Part shown: in pieces, positions 1 to 6,462 of the stretch
How the letters are laid out: the number at the start of each line of letters is the position of its first letter
Numbering within the stretch: position 1 is the stretch's first letter
Origin: JBDKGD01 sp964513095
GTDB taxonomy: Bacteria > Patescibacteriota > Minisyncoccia > UBA6257 > 2-01-FULL-56-20
Assembly: GCA_964513095.1 (NCBI GenBank)
Contig: CAZELH010000002.1
Coordinates: 1 to 37,185 of the forward strand
Direction of reading: 5' to 3'
Length of the DNA: 37,185 nucleotides
The notes under the pieces: generated by a model
Told to the model about the DNA's origin: nothing
Databases searched by the model: none
Seen by the model: only the letters and a program-made list of their open reading frames with translations
Made by a program: the position numbers and the translations under genes

Positions 1-2
1 GT

Positions 3-1175
3 TCAAATGAGCTTTACATTGCAAACTCAAACGCAGCTATACCGCTTATTTACGGAGATTTTGCCAACAGTCGAATCGGCTTAGGTACCAACACTCCCGA
101 CACCAACGCTAAAATAACCATCATTGGTAGCGGTAGTTCAACTTTGCCATCATCAGCTGCAACGGTGCTTGTGCTTGGCTCATCAGACGGCACAACGGGT
201 GGTAGTTCCATTCGTGGTCGCGGCACGATAACCGGAGGTTTGGCTGACGTCGGTGAATTTGCAAAAGTAGAAGGCGAGCGAAGTCAGTATTCCGCCGGTG
301 ATGTATTGGTAATTTCAGTAACATCAACAGAAACATTCGCAAAATCTTCTTCTTCGTATCAATCAAACGCCGTTGGTATCGTCACGGAAACCGCCGGTAT
401 CTTGGCAGGTGGTGGCGATGAGACGATTACGTACGACGCCCAAGGCAGGCCAACAAATCGAGTAATGATTGCCCTTGCTGGTCGTGTGCCGGTAAAAGTC
501 TCGCTTGAAAATGGTGTGATACAAAATGGAGATTATCTCACCTCATCGGACAAAGCAGGTGTTGCGATGAAGCAAACAGCGCCGGGTCCAACAATCGGTC
601 GCGCGATGGAGGTGTTTGATGAGAATTCACCAAAAGATGAAAACGGCGTTGGAAAAGTGATTGTTTTTGTAGAATCCGGATTCTCATTGGGAAGTGGAGA
701 ACTGGTGTTTGCGACATCAACAATTAGTACCAATAACCCAGCGCTGGCTTCCATTGATCGGTTCACCGTGGTCGTGCAAAACGCCATTGCAAAACTCGGA
801 ATTATTATTGCCGACGGCGTGGCACGTATGAAAGAATTGTTTGCCGATAAAGTTACCACCAAAGAATTATGTATTGATGATTTGTGTGTGAACAAAGCGC
901 AGTTACAACAGCTCTTACAGCAAGGAGGCAGTAATCAAGGCGGAGGGGGATCAACCAGTGGTGACGCGGGAGGTGGTTCAGGGGGCGGAAATACAACAAC
1001 CACACCACCAACGCCAGATCCAACCAGCTCGTCGACTGACTCAGGGAGTGGGGGAGGAACTCCACCACAAGATACGCCACAAACTGGCGCTTCAGGTGAC
1101 GCAGGAACTCCTCCCGCTGGCGACTCAACGCCACCGCCAACAGATACACCTCCAGCAGATACCGGTGGTGGATAG
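3..1175 (+). CDS. C-terminal part of a large secreted fibre-like surface protein (5' partial)
   Basis: The reading frame is open from the left edge (first full codon at base 3), so the true start lies outside the window. The visible 390 residues begin with a beta-rich segment containing RIGLGTNTP, a pattern common in tail-fibre-like proteins. Next comes a segment with GRVPVKVSLENG, NGDYLTSSDKAG and TIGRAMEVFDE, which resembles a conserved block of phage tail and bacterial surface fibres. It is followed by KELCIDDLCVNKAQLQQLL, a short Cys-containing coiled region. The last ~80 residues are low-complexity Gly/Ser/Thr/Pro and end in GGG without a membrane anchor. The gene converges on a DoxX gene across a perfect palindrome. 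The surface or adhesin role is inferred from composition; no catalytic domain is recognised. Confidence 0.75.
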   Translation, partial: SNELYIANSNAAIPLIYGDFANSRIGLGTNTPDTNAKITIIGSGSSTLPSSAATVLVLGSSDGTTGGSSIRGRGTITGGLADVGEFAKVEGERSQYSAGDVLVISVTSTETFAKSSSSYQSNAVGIVTETAGILAGGGDETITYDAQGRPTNRVMIALAGRVPVKVSLENGVIQNGDYLTSSDKAGVAMKQTAPGPTIGRAMEVFDENSPKDENGVGKVIVFVESGFSLGSGELVFATSTISTNNPALASIDRFTVVVQNAIAKLGIIIADGVARMKELFADKVTTKELCIDDLCVNKAQLQQLLQQGGSNQGGGGSTSGDAGGGSGGGNTTTTPPTPDPTSSSTDSGSGGGTPPQDTPQTGASGDAGTPPAGDSTPPPTDTPPADTGGG

Positions 1176-1198
1176 TGAGAAAAAATAGAAAATAAAAA

Positions 1199-1232
1199 TT
1201 AATACCCCTCATCAATTGATGAGGGGTATTAA
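1199..1232. terminator. 34-bp perfect palindrome between convergent genes, probable bidirectional terminator
   Basis: The 34 bases are a perfect inverted repeat centred on AATT, with a GC-rich CCCCTC/GAGGGG section inside AT-rich ends. It sits 23 nt after the stop of the fibre gene and 14 nt after the stop of the convergent DoxX gene, so one hairpin can serve both strands. There is no long T run on either side, so termination is inferred from position and stem strength. Confidence 0.7.
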
Positions 1233-1246
1233 CATCGACGTATAAT

Positions 1247-1795
1247 TTACTTTCTTCGTAATCGTTCTCCGGGTTGCCACGGCGTCCCCAACAGGGGAAG
1301 TGCCACGCGATCTAACCCAATCCATCCGGCTGTGCGCCACGCGAGAATTAAGAAAAGTTGAAGGAGTAGCATAAACGGATTCGCGCTCACCGTACCCGCA
1401 AAGAGATAATTTAAATTCATAAATGTTCCAAAAAACGCGGCAATACCGGTAAAGAGTCCCAAAATTAATGCAATCCCGACTGCAATTTCACCATACACCA
1501 CCGCATAAGAAAACGTCGCCGCATTCGGCAGAGCAACGTGTTCAATAAAATACGCATACCACATCGGAACGTCAGGGTGCGCGCCAACGGTTTTTTGCAG
1601 TGCACCTGTCAAAAAACCAGTGACCGCGCTTCCCGCTCCATCGCCCGTCCACGCCGGACTTCCCAATTTATTCCACCCCGCCATAAACCATTCATACCCA
1701 ACATACACACGAACAAACAACCACAACCAACTGCACCGAGTGTCCGCAAAAAGAAATTTTGATAACGCAGGTTCTGCGATTTGTGAAGGTTTCAT
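1247..1795 (-). CDS. DoxX family membrane protein
   Basis: A 182-residue protein with four predicted membrane segments, near residues 22-40, 95-115, 117-135 and 140-157. The opening WLWLFVRVYVGYEWFMAGWNKL and the later VYGEIAVGIALILGLFTGIA match the DoxX/DoxD family, whose members include the small subunit of thiosulfate:quinone oxidoreductase and many poorly characterised redox-related proteins. The substrate cannot be read from sequence. The ATG is supported by a TATAAT box 8 nt upstream with no SD, consistent with a leaderless transcript. It converges with the fibre gene and is divergent from the CDF transporter gene. A second, unusual DoxX protein lies at 12698-13225. Confidence 0.85.
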   Translation of the reverse strand: MKPSQIAEPALSKFLFADTRCSWLWLFVRVYVGYEWFMAGWNKLGSPAWTGDGAGSAVTGFLTGALQKTVGAHPDVPMWYAYFIEHVALPNAATFSYAVVYGEIAVGIALILGLFTGIAAFFGTFMNLNYLFAGTVSANPFMLLLQLFLILAWRTAGWIGLDRVALPLLGTPWQPGERLRRK

Positions 1796-1803
1796 ATGTA
1801 TAA

Positions 1804-1834
1804 ATTATACTGCTGATTAAAAAATAAATAACAA
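1804..1834 (-). promoter_or_regulatory. Promoter of the minus-strand DoxX gene
   Basis: On the minus strand TATAAT (1804-1809) is preceded by TTGTTA (1829-1834) with a 19-nt spacer. The -10 box ends 8 nt before the ATG, so the start codon would be at or very near the transcription start. Confidence 0.6.
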
Positions 1835-1871
1835 AAAGAAATGCACAGTGTTTTGGCAGTTTTTTCTTCCA

Positions 1872-1900
1872 TTGCTATTTCAATCAACTTCAGATAGTAT
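1872..1900 (+). promoter_or_regulatory. Promoter of the CDF transporter gene
   Basis: TTGCTA (1872-1877), 17-nt spacer, TAGTAT (1895-1900). Transcription would begin near 1907, downstream of the upstream in-frame ATG at 1848. This supports the SD-led GTG at 1956 as the real start. Confidence 0.5.
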
Positions 1901-1955
1901 CTTTTCTAGTTCACGCAAACGCTGTTTGTGTTTGAAAAACAAAGGAGGAAAAGTT

Positions 1956-2591
1956 GTGGAACATAGCCATCATTTTTCGAATTGTTTGGGAGACGATAGG
2001 TGTCAATGTGAAATAGGAAGATACTGGATTGTGGGAGTGATAACAGCTATTACCTTGGTGCTCGAATGCATAGGGGGAGCACTTTCAAACAGTCTTTCGC
2101 TGATTTCAGACGCACTTCACGTAGCCATTGATCTTATTGGTATCGCTATAGTGCTCATTGTTGAGTACTCTGTGCATGGCCAAGACAAACAAAAAAAACA
2201 AATTGTTCGGGGGTGGGGAGGTGTCGTTAGTAATGGATTTCTTTTCATGTCTGTTGGCATGATTGCCTTCGAAGCGCTAAAAAGGTTGATTGAATCAGAA
2301 GTGATTCAATCAAAGACCATGATTGTATTTGCCATCGTTGGATTGCTGGGAAACGCAGTATCATTGTATTTTTTAGGGCATAGCCACGAAGAACACGCTA
2401 CCCACACTACGCTTACCGCTCACGTTGTTTCGGATCTGGTGCAATCGGTCGCAGTGGTCGTCTGTGGTATTATCATCGCATGCACGGGCTGGGTGATAGT
2501 GGATCAGATAGGATCATTGATACTCATTGTATTTTTGTTCCGACTCGCGATAAAAAGTATGAAGCGTTCATTTCAACAAATAAGTCCTTAA
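1956..2591 (+). CDS. Short cation diffusion facilitator (CDF) metal transporter
   Basis: A 211-residue integral membrane protein of the cation diffusion facilitator family, which exports Zn2+ or similar divalent metals in exchange for protons. Six hydrophobic segments are visible. The metal-site pairs characteristic of zinc CDFs are present: H55 and D59 in SDALHVAID, and H156 and D160 in AHVVSD. A His-rich loop, GHSHEEHATH (141-150), separates the fourth and fifth segments, and the N terminus also carries His and Cys. The cytoplasmic C-terminal domain (~80 residues) found in most CDFs is absent. The start is GTG, chosen because AGGAGG (1943-1948) lies 7 nt upstream; an upstream ATG at 1848 precedes the likely promoter and lacks an SD. 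Metal specificity is inferred from the His-Asp pairs. Confidence 0.88.
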   Translation: MEHSHHFSNCLGDDRCQCEIGRYWIVGVITAITLVLECIGGALSNSLSLISDALHVAIDLIGIAIVLIVEYSVHGQDKQKKQIVRGWGGVVSNGFLFMSVGMIAFEALKRLIESEVIQSKTMIVFAIVGLLGNAVSLYFLGHSHEEHATHTTLTAHVVSDLVQSVAVVVCGIIIACTGWVIVDQIGSLILIVFLFRLAIKSMKRSFQQISP

Positions 2592-2606
2592 GGGGCTTAT
2601 TTTTTT
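2581..2606 (+). terminator. Intrinsic terminator overlapping the end of the CDF gene
   Basis: TAAGTCC and GGGCTTA form a 7-bp stem with one G-U pair and a 5-nt loop, followed directly by seven T residues. The stop codon lies inside the hairpin. Confidence 0.7.
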
Positions 2607-2676
2607 ATAAAAACCCCCACACAATTTGAAAAATAACGGGTAACTGGCAATGAGCGGTATGTATATAGAGGCAATA

Positions 2677-2707
2677 TTGACTTTTTTGGCAAAAACACTA
2701 CTATAGA
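2677..2707 (+). promoter_or_regulatory. Probable promoter of the rplJL operon
   Basis: TTGACT (2677-2682) is followed after 19 nt by TATAGA (2702-2707). It precedes the L10 leader and is the only good -35 candidate between the upstream terminator and the leader. The spacer is a little long. Confidence 0.45.
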
Positions 2708-2711
2708 GTGG

Positions 2712-2857
2712 TATTTCCTAAAGACCGCAGGGGGAGTGAGTCCATAAGTCCTGCCGAGGGGAACAAATACGAAAAAGTCTCTCATACCCATCAAAAGTGG
2801 GCACGCAATTCTTTTTCACTATTTGTGCCACCGCATCCTTTAGGGTGTGGTTTTTTT
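2712..2857 (+). ncRNA. Ribosomal protein L10 leader (autoregulatory 5' leader)
   Basis: The segment upstream of rplJ carries hallmarks of the L10 leader RNA: AAGACCGCAGGGG followed about 20 nt later by AAGTCCTGCCGAGGGG, which pair across a kinked stem and form the binding site for the L10(L12) complex. Further stems follow, including GGGCAC/GTGCC, and the region ends in a terminator-like hairpin just before rplJ. In known systems excess L10-L12 binds this RNA and reduces expression of its own operon. Recognition rests on position and conserved motif; a covariance-model search with the Rfam L10_leader model would settle it. Confidence 0.75.
2830..2857 (+). terminator. Attenuator hairpin in the rplJ leader
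   Basis: ACCGCATCC and GGGTGTGGT form a 9-bp stem with two G-U pairs and a TTTA loop, then seven T residues. It lies 49 nt before the rplJ start and downstream of the L10-binding fold, so it probably acts as the regulated terminator of the operon. Confidence 0.75.
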
Positions 2858-2906
2858 GTTTGAAATACAACACAAGGTCGAATGTGGTAGATAGTATTGT
2901 TATTCT

Positions 2907-3428
2907 ATGAAAACAAAAGCACAAAAACAGGAAGCGATTACGCAAGCTGAAGGTTACTTGAAAACAGCCGCTGGCGTTACCTTTGTAGATTTTTCCAAAT
3001 TAACTGCGGAGGATTTGCGATCGTTGCGACGCGGGGTAGCAGTTGCCGGTGCCAAACTATTCGTCATCAAGAAACGGTTGTTGAATGTTATTTTCAAACA
3101 GCAGGGGATTGATATGGATATGGGGCAATTTAAGGTATCGGTCGGCACGATCTTTGCGCCGGCAGGTGTCGAATCAGTAGCGGGTCCGGTTTTCCGGTTC
3201 TTCAAGGAAAAAGCGACGGTCGCGGGGTTGCCCGCACAGACGGCGCAAGAAAAAATCCTTGGTGGGTACGATATGGTCGCGCGCAGTTTCATTTCAAGTG
3301 AAACAGTGACGGCTATTGGTCAGTTACCACCACGCGAAGTTCTCTTGGGTCAATTGTTCGGCACGATTGCCGGTCCAATTCGCGCGTTCCTCTATATTTT
3401 AGACCAAAAGTCGAAACAAACTAACTAA
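2907..3428 (+). CDS. rplJ: 50S ribosomal protein L10
   Basis: A 173-residue protein, normal length for bacterial L10, which anchors the L7/L12 stalk to 23S rRNA. The N-terminal globular part (about 1-105) contains VTFVDFSKLTAEDLRSLRR and GAKLFVIKKRLL, typical of the rRNA-binding domain. The C-terminal part (LPPREVLLGQLFGTIAGPIR) is the helix region that binds L12 dimers. It is the first gene of the rplJ-rplL operon, 8 nt before rplL. It sits behind the L10 leader and attenuator, so it is probably controlled by feedback from L10-L12. No SD precedes the ATG. Confidence 0.97.
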   Translation: MKTKAQKQEAITQAEGYLKTAAGVTFVDFSKLTAEDLRSLRRGVAVAGAKLFVIKKRLLNVIFKQQGIDMDMGQFKVSVGTIFAPAGVESVAGPVFRFFKEKATVAGLPAQTAQEKILGGYDMVARSFISSETVTAIGQLPPREVLLGQLFGTIAGPIRAFLYILDQKSKQTN

Positions 3429-3436
3429 TTAATTAT

Positions 3437-3799
3437 ATGGAAAAATTTCAAGGTATTATTGAGCAGATTGAAAAATTGACAGTGGTGGAACTTGCAGAGC
3501 TCGTTCACACATTAGAAGAAAAATTCGGTATCTCAGCCGCAGCTCCGGTTGCTGCTGGTGGTGCTGGAGCTGGAGCCGCTGAAGCGAAAGACAGCTTTAA
3601 CGTTGTTTTGAAATCAGCAGGTGACCGCAAGATCGAAGTTATTAAGGTAGTTCGTGAAATCACCGGTCTAGGGCTAAAAGAAGCCAAAGACTTGGTTGAT
3701 GGTGCTCCAAAGCCAGTCAAAGAAGGTGTAAAGCCGGCAGAAGCAGACGAGATGAAAGCAAAACTCGAAGCTGCTGGTGCAACCGTATCAGTCGAATAG
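3437..3799 (+). CDS. rplL: 50S ribosomal protein L7/L12
   Basis: A 120-residue protein of standard length. The N-terminal dimerisation helix pair (1-32) is followed by an Ala/Gly-rich hinge (about 33-50). The C-terminal domain carries the strongly conserved factor-binding surface: GDRKIEVIKVVREITGLGLK and KEAKDLVDGAPKPVKEGV. It forms the stalk that recruits GTPase factors, including EF4 encoded later in this window. It lies 8 nt after rplJ and ends before an intrinsic terminator. There is no SD upstream of the ATG, so translation may depend on coupling to rplJ. Confidence 0.98.
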   Translation: MEKFQGIIEQIEKLTVVELAELVHTLEEKFGISAAAPVAAGGAGAGAAEAKDSFNVVLKSAGDRKIEVIKVVREITGLGLKEAKDLVDGAPKPVKEGVKPAEADEMKAKLEAAGATVSVE

Positions 3800-3821
3800 T
3801 CGAAATACGCGCGTACACGCA

Positions 3822-3859
3822 AAAAAACCGCCCGTCGCTTGTCGAAGGGTGGTTTTTTT
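3822..3859 (+). terminator. Intrinsic terminator of the rplJL operon
   Basis: CCGCCC (3828-3833) pairs with GGGTGG (3847-3852), extended by flanking A/T runs, with a 13-nt loop and a seven-T tail. The loop contains the TTGTCG that may be the -35 box of the tRNA-Val promoter. Confidence 0.8.
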
Positions 3860-3868
3860 GTATATGAT
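3839..3868 (+). promoter_or_regulatory. Probable tRNA-Val promoter nested in the rplL terminator
   Basis: TTGTCG (3839-3844), 18-nt spacer, TATGAT (3863-3868), with the mature tRNA starting 14 nt later. The -35 box coincides with the loop of the preceding terminator. Confidence 0.45.
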
Positions 3869-3881
3869 TGAAACGTATTTT

Positions 3882-3958
3882 GGGCAATTAGCTCAGTTGG
3901 TTAGAGCGCTACATTCACATTGTAGAGGTCACAGGTTCGAATCCTGTATTGCCCACCA
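3882..3958 (+). tRNA. tRNA-Val (anticodon CAC)
   Basis: A full cloverleaf is visible: 7-bp acceptor GGGCAAT/ATTGCCC, D-arm GCTC/GAGC, anticodon stem CTACA/TGTAG with loop TTCACAT (anticodon 3916-3918, CAC, reading GUG), T-arm ACAGG/CCTGT with TTCGAAT, discriminator A and an encoded CCA. Confidence 0.97.
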
Positions 3959-3968
3959 AGAAAATTCA

Positions 3969-3996
3969 TTGTAAAGAAGCTTAAAATTTATATAAT
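3969..3996 (+). promoter_or_regulatory. Promoter of the SET-domain gene
   Basis: TTGTAA (3969-3974), 16-nt spacer, TATAAT (3991-3996). The -10 box ends 8 nt before the ATG at 4005, so the transcript would be leaderless or nearly so. Confidence 0.6.
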
Positions 3997-4004
3997 TGTT
4001 AATC

Positions 4005-4487
4005 ATGAACAATAAAGATTTTTTAGTAATTGGAACTCGACACGGCAAGGGAGTGGTGGCCGGAAAAAATTTTAGAGAAGGAGATGAATTAATGATTTTT
4101 CATGGCCCAATAGTGCATGGTTCCGAAATTCCGGATAATTATTCTGAAATTGAGGATCATTATGTTCAGATAGGCGATGATTTGTATATGGGTCCATCGC
4201 ATGATATTGATGATTTAGTAAACCACTCTTGCGATCCAAATAGTGGATTGGTCGTGCCCGAATCAGGAAGCCCTATTATATTAAAGGCAATCCGCGACAT
4301 CAAAAAAGGTGATGAAATTACTTGGGATTATTCAACGACTATGGATGATGGCTGGATAATGGAGTGCGATTGTGGAAGTCGGGTGTGTCGTCATGAAATC
4401 AGCGATTTTAAAAAACTTCCAGAAGTCATTCGTGATCAATATATTAATATGGAAATCGTTGCGCCTTATCTTCTCGGGGAAAAATAG
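4005..4487 (+). CDS. SET-domain protein (probable lysine methyltransferase)
   Basis: A 160-residue protein that is almost entirely a SET domain, the fold of S-adenosylmethionine-dependent lysine methyltransferases. Visible motifs are GKGVVA near residue 14 (start of the SET core), NHSCDPN at 73-79 (cofactor-binding pseudoknot), EITWDYST at 104-111 (catalytic Tyr region), and a post-SET-like Cys cluster CDCGSRVCRH with C121, C123 and C128. The ATG at 4005 is preferred over the TTG at 3996, which lies inside the TATAAT box. The gene is followed 36 nt later by a saccharopine-dehydrogenase-like gene with its own TATAAT box. The target (protein or small molecule) cannot be read from sequence. The gene looks AT-richer than its neighbours, which suggests transfer. 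Confidence 0.87.
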   Translation: MNNKDFLVIGTRHGKGVVAGKNFREGDELMIFHGPIVHGSEIPDNYSEIEDHYVQIGDDLYMGPSHDIDDLVNHSCDPNSGLVVPESGSPIILKAIRDIKKGDEITWDYSTTMDDGWIMECDCGSRVCRHEISDFKKLPEVIRDQYINMEIVAPYLLGEK

Positions 4488-4510
4488 TCGCATTGTTTTT
4501 TATTTTTAAG

Positions 4511-4516
4511 TATAAT
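4511..4516 (+). promoter_or_regulatory. -10 box of the saccharopine-dehydrogenase-like gene
   Basis: A perfect TATAAT lies 7 nt before the ATG at 4524. No convincing -35 is seen at the right distance. The mRNA would be leaderless. Confidence 0.5.
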
Positions 4517-4523
4517 CTTCGTT

Positions 4524-5672
4524 ATGCAATATGATTTTGCGGTTATTGGAGCAAACGGTATACAAGGAAAAATTGTCGCACGCGATCTATTGGAAAGCGG
4601 ATATTCAGTGTTATTATGCGCAAACGATGATTACGGAATTGGACGATTGTTGGATTTTCCAAAGTCAGATTTAGCGCTCATCGATCTTCGGAAAATGGAT
4701 CGATTAAAACGAGCATTAAAAAAATCAGGAGCAACAGTGGCGGTAAACTGTTCAGTCGACGATTTCAATCTCGGAGTCACTCAAGCATGCTTGGATCTCG
4801 GTATTCATTATCTCGATTTGGGTTCCGAAGAGCCGATGTATTATGAACAAAAGAAACTCTCTGATCAATTCACCGCGCGCTCTTTGACGGGTATTACCGG
4901 TATTGGTTCGACTCCGGGTATTAATAATGTATTTTTAAAATACCTGCGTCCTCGGTTCGACACCATTCATACAGTGCATCTTGGATTTGCATGGGATTCA
5001 AATATGCCTGTTTTTGTCACCCCGTTTTCCATTGATGCCATTGCCTATGAATTTACCGAACCGGCTAAGATATTAGAAAATGGGGAATATGTATTTAAAA
5101 ATCCCGAGGAAGCAAACGTCGACTATTATTACAAAACTATTGGAAAGCAACGTACGTGTTATACGAAACATATCGAGCATCATTCTTTTTATGATTACCT
5201 AAAAGATGCAGGCATCAAAAATGTATCCGTCTTTTCGAGTTTTCCTCCCCATTCGTATAATTCAATAAAACGACTGATCGAATTGGGGTTTGTGAGTAAA
5301 GAGCCAATTGAGATTGATGGAAGATCGATTCGTCCTCTCGATTTTACCATTGAAGTATTGCGTCGTTTGCCGGTACCAGAAGGATATGTTGAAAAGGAAA
5401 ACGTCTGGATAAAGGTGTTTGGAATAAAAGATGGAGTTGAAAAAACAGAGGAAATGGACGCAGTTGCGGGCACTATCCCAGGGTGGGAAGACGCAACCTG
5501 TAACATAGACACAGGATTTCCCGCCTCTATTCTTGCTCAAATGATTAAACGAGGAGAGATTACTGAACGGGGCATGTTTTCTCCCGAAGATATAGTGTCT
5601 CCCGAGCCATTTTTTGCCGAGCTGGGAAAAAAGAAGATATCGGTCTACGATAACGGAAAGAAAATAAATTAA
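4524..5672 (+). CDS. Saccharopine dehydrogenase-like NAD(P)-dependent oxidoreductase
   Basis: A 382-residue protein of the saccharopine dehydrogenase / carboxynorspermidine dehydrogenase superfamily. Its N terminus is a Rossmann fold with dinucleotide motif GANGIQG (residues 9-15), then DLLESGYSVLLCAND. VNCSVDDFNLGVTQACLDLGIHYLDLG (about 75-100) is the family's characteristic second part of that domain, and GITGIGSTPGINNVFLKYL matches the start of the catalytic domain. The C-terminal half is a mixed alpha/beta dimerisation-type domain. Known relatives act on lysine-alpha-ketoglutarate adducts or on polyamine precursors; the substrate here is unknown. It is preceded by the SET-domain gene, and a decayed EamA exporter follows. 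That association suggests an amino-acid or amine-related accessory module, which is inference. Confidence 0.85.
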   Translation: MQYDFAVIGANGIQGKIVARDLLESGYSVLLCANDDYGIGRLLDFPKSDLALIDLRKMDRLKRALKKSGATVAVNCSVDDFNLGVTQACLDLGIHYLDLGSEEPMYYEQKKLSDQFTARSLTGITGIGSTPGINNVFLKYLRPRFDTIHTVHLGFAWDSNMPVFVTPFSIDAIAYEFTEPAKILENGEYVFKNPEEANVDYYYKTIGKQRTCYTKHIEHHSFYDYLKDAGIKNVSVFSSFPPHSYNSIKRLIELGFVSKEPIEIDGRSIRPLDFTIEVLRRLPVPEGYVEKENVWIKVFGIKDGVEKTEEMDAVAGTIPGWEDATCNIDTGFPASILAQMIKRGEITERGMFSPEDIVSPEPFFAELGKKKISVYDNGKKIN

Positions 5673-5703
5673 ATAACAGAAGAGATTTTTTGATTTCTTA
5701 TGA

Positions 5704-6132
5704 ACCGGCTATGCTTATCAATTAGAGGGCTTCTTTTATGCGACCTGTTCTATTTTTTGAGATAAAGCGACCCAAGTGCATGGTGAGAGAATCAGTTTTC
5801 TCTTTGAAGCAAGTGCCATGATAATTCTGGCGCTCATTATTTTTTAGCATGGGGTACTGGAGAAGAATTTAAAAAAAATAACTCTTTCCTCCGCAATCAA
5901 TGCATCGATAATGGCTATGATAACGTCGAGTGCAACATTCCTGGTTCTCTTGGTATTTCGATTCGCCCCAAATACTAGCGTTGTACCGCAAATAGTATTA
6001 ATAGTCGGTTTCTATTCAGTGGTAACTGCGATTGCCTCCTATTTCTTGCTTGATTTAAGACTCTCAACTACTCAGTGGATTGGAGTAGGGCTTTCCGCTG
6101 TCGCTTTATTCCTTATTAACTGGAAATCATAA
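5704..6132 (+). pseudogene. Decayed EamA/DMT-family transporter fragment
   Basis: One frame across this stretch reads like the second half of an EamA (drug/metabolite transporter) protein but is broken by stops: TGA at 5758 and TAG at 5845. Between and after the stops the translation gives ISFLFEASAMIILALIIF, then an intact stretch from 5848 to the stop at 6130. That stretch includes SYFLLDLRLSTTQWIGVGLS, the last two EamA helices with their conserved cytoplasmic connection. An ATG at 5911 could express a 73-residue remnant, but no SD or promoter supports it. Alternative decoding of stops is unlikely because neighbouring genes use TAG and TGA as terminators. The N-terminal half of the transporter is missing altogether. 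Confidence 0.6.
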
Positions 6133-6183
6133 ATAAAAAGTGGGGAATGAAGGGGTAGAGAAAAAGGGTATTTATTGTGAATA

Positions 6184-6208
6184 ACTCACTGATTGTGAGT
6201 ATTTTTTT
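6184..6208 (+). terminator. Intrinsic terminator after the EamA remnant
   Basis: ACTCAC and GTGAGT form a 6-bp stem with a 5-nt loop, followed by A and seven T residues. It isolates the mraZ promoter from upstream transcription. Confidence 0.65.
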
Positions 6209-6281
6209 ATTCATTGGCAAGAGTAAAAACATATATTTTATAAAGCTTTTTGACGACAGGTATAAAAAGTCTTGTTTTTTG

Positions 6282-6310
6282 TTGACCTGTGGTATGCAGT
6301 GGCATACTAT
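6282..6310 (+). promoter_or_regulatory. Promoter of the mraZ-rsmH-ftsL-ftsI cluster
   Basis: TTGACC (6282-6287), 17-nt spacer, TACTAT (6305-6310). Transcription would start near 6317, giving a leader of about 280 nt that contains MraZ-type boxes and two hairpins before mraZ. Confidence 0.65.
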
Positions 6311-6320
6311 TAAATGGAAG

Positions 6321-6365
6321 TGGGGAATTGTGGATAATACTGGGGAAAAGGGCTGATTCTGGGGA
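6321..6365 (+). promoter_or_regulatory. MraZ-type operator: TGGGG boxes at 10-bp spacing
   Basis: TGGGG at 6321, TGGAT at 6331 and TGGGG at 6341 recur with exactly 10-bp spacing, and a further TGGGG lies at 6360. The E. coli MraZ operator is known to consist of TGGGN repeats separated by 5 nt just downstream of the mraZ promoter. The same arrangement just after the -10 box here suggests MraZ represses its own cluster. A weaker pair at the same spacing (TGGGG 6141, AGGGG 6151) lies upstream. Confidence 0.65.
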
Positions 6366-6401
6366 AAAGTCGCTCGTTATCATTTTTTTGAAAACCGGTA
6401 T

Positions 6402-6423
6402 CAATAGTTTTGCAAAACTATTG
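6402..6423. repeat. 22-bp perfect palindrome in the mraZ leader
   Basis: A perfect palindrome centred on GC, with half-site CAATAGTTTTG. In RNA it would form a tight hairpin, and in DNA it could be a dimeric protein site. It has no T-run tail, so it is not a typical terminator. Confidence 0.7.
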
Positions 6424-6436
6424 TACCTTAGGCCTC

Positions 6437-6462
6437 ATACATACTTTTGCTAAAGTATGTAT
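6437..6462 (+). repeat. 11-bp hairpin in the mraZ leader
   Basis: ATACATACTTT and AAAGTATGTAT form a perfect 11-bp stem around a TGCT loop, 13 nt after the preceding palindrome. No T tail follows. Its role is unknown; it may be a regulatory or mRNA-stability element. Confidence 0.7.

Noticed and set aside
1848..1955. 36-residue N-terminal extension of the CDF transporter from the ATG at 1848
   Set aside because: It lies upstream of the likely promoter (1872-1900) and lacks an SD, whereas GTG 1956 has AGGAGG at ideal distance.
5704..6132. Alternative genetic code (stop reassignment) to explain stops in the EamA frame
   Set aside because: Neighbouring genes end with TAG or TGA as true stops, and no intact gene needs readthrough; decay is the simpler explanation.
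6207..6404. 65-codon minus-strand ORF upstream of mraZ
   Set aside because: It covers the mraZ promoter and operator, has no SD or family resemblance, and is better explained as regulatory DNA read by chance.
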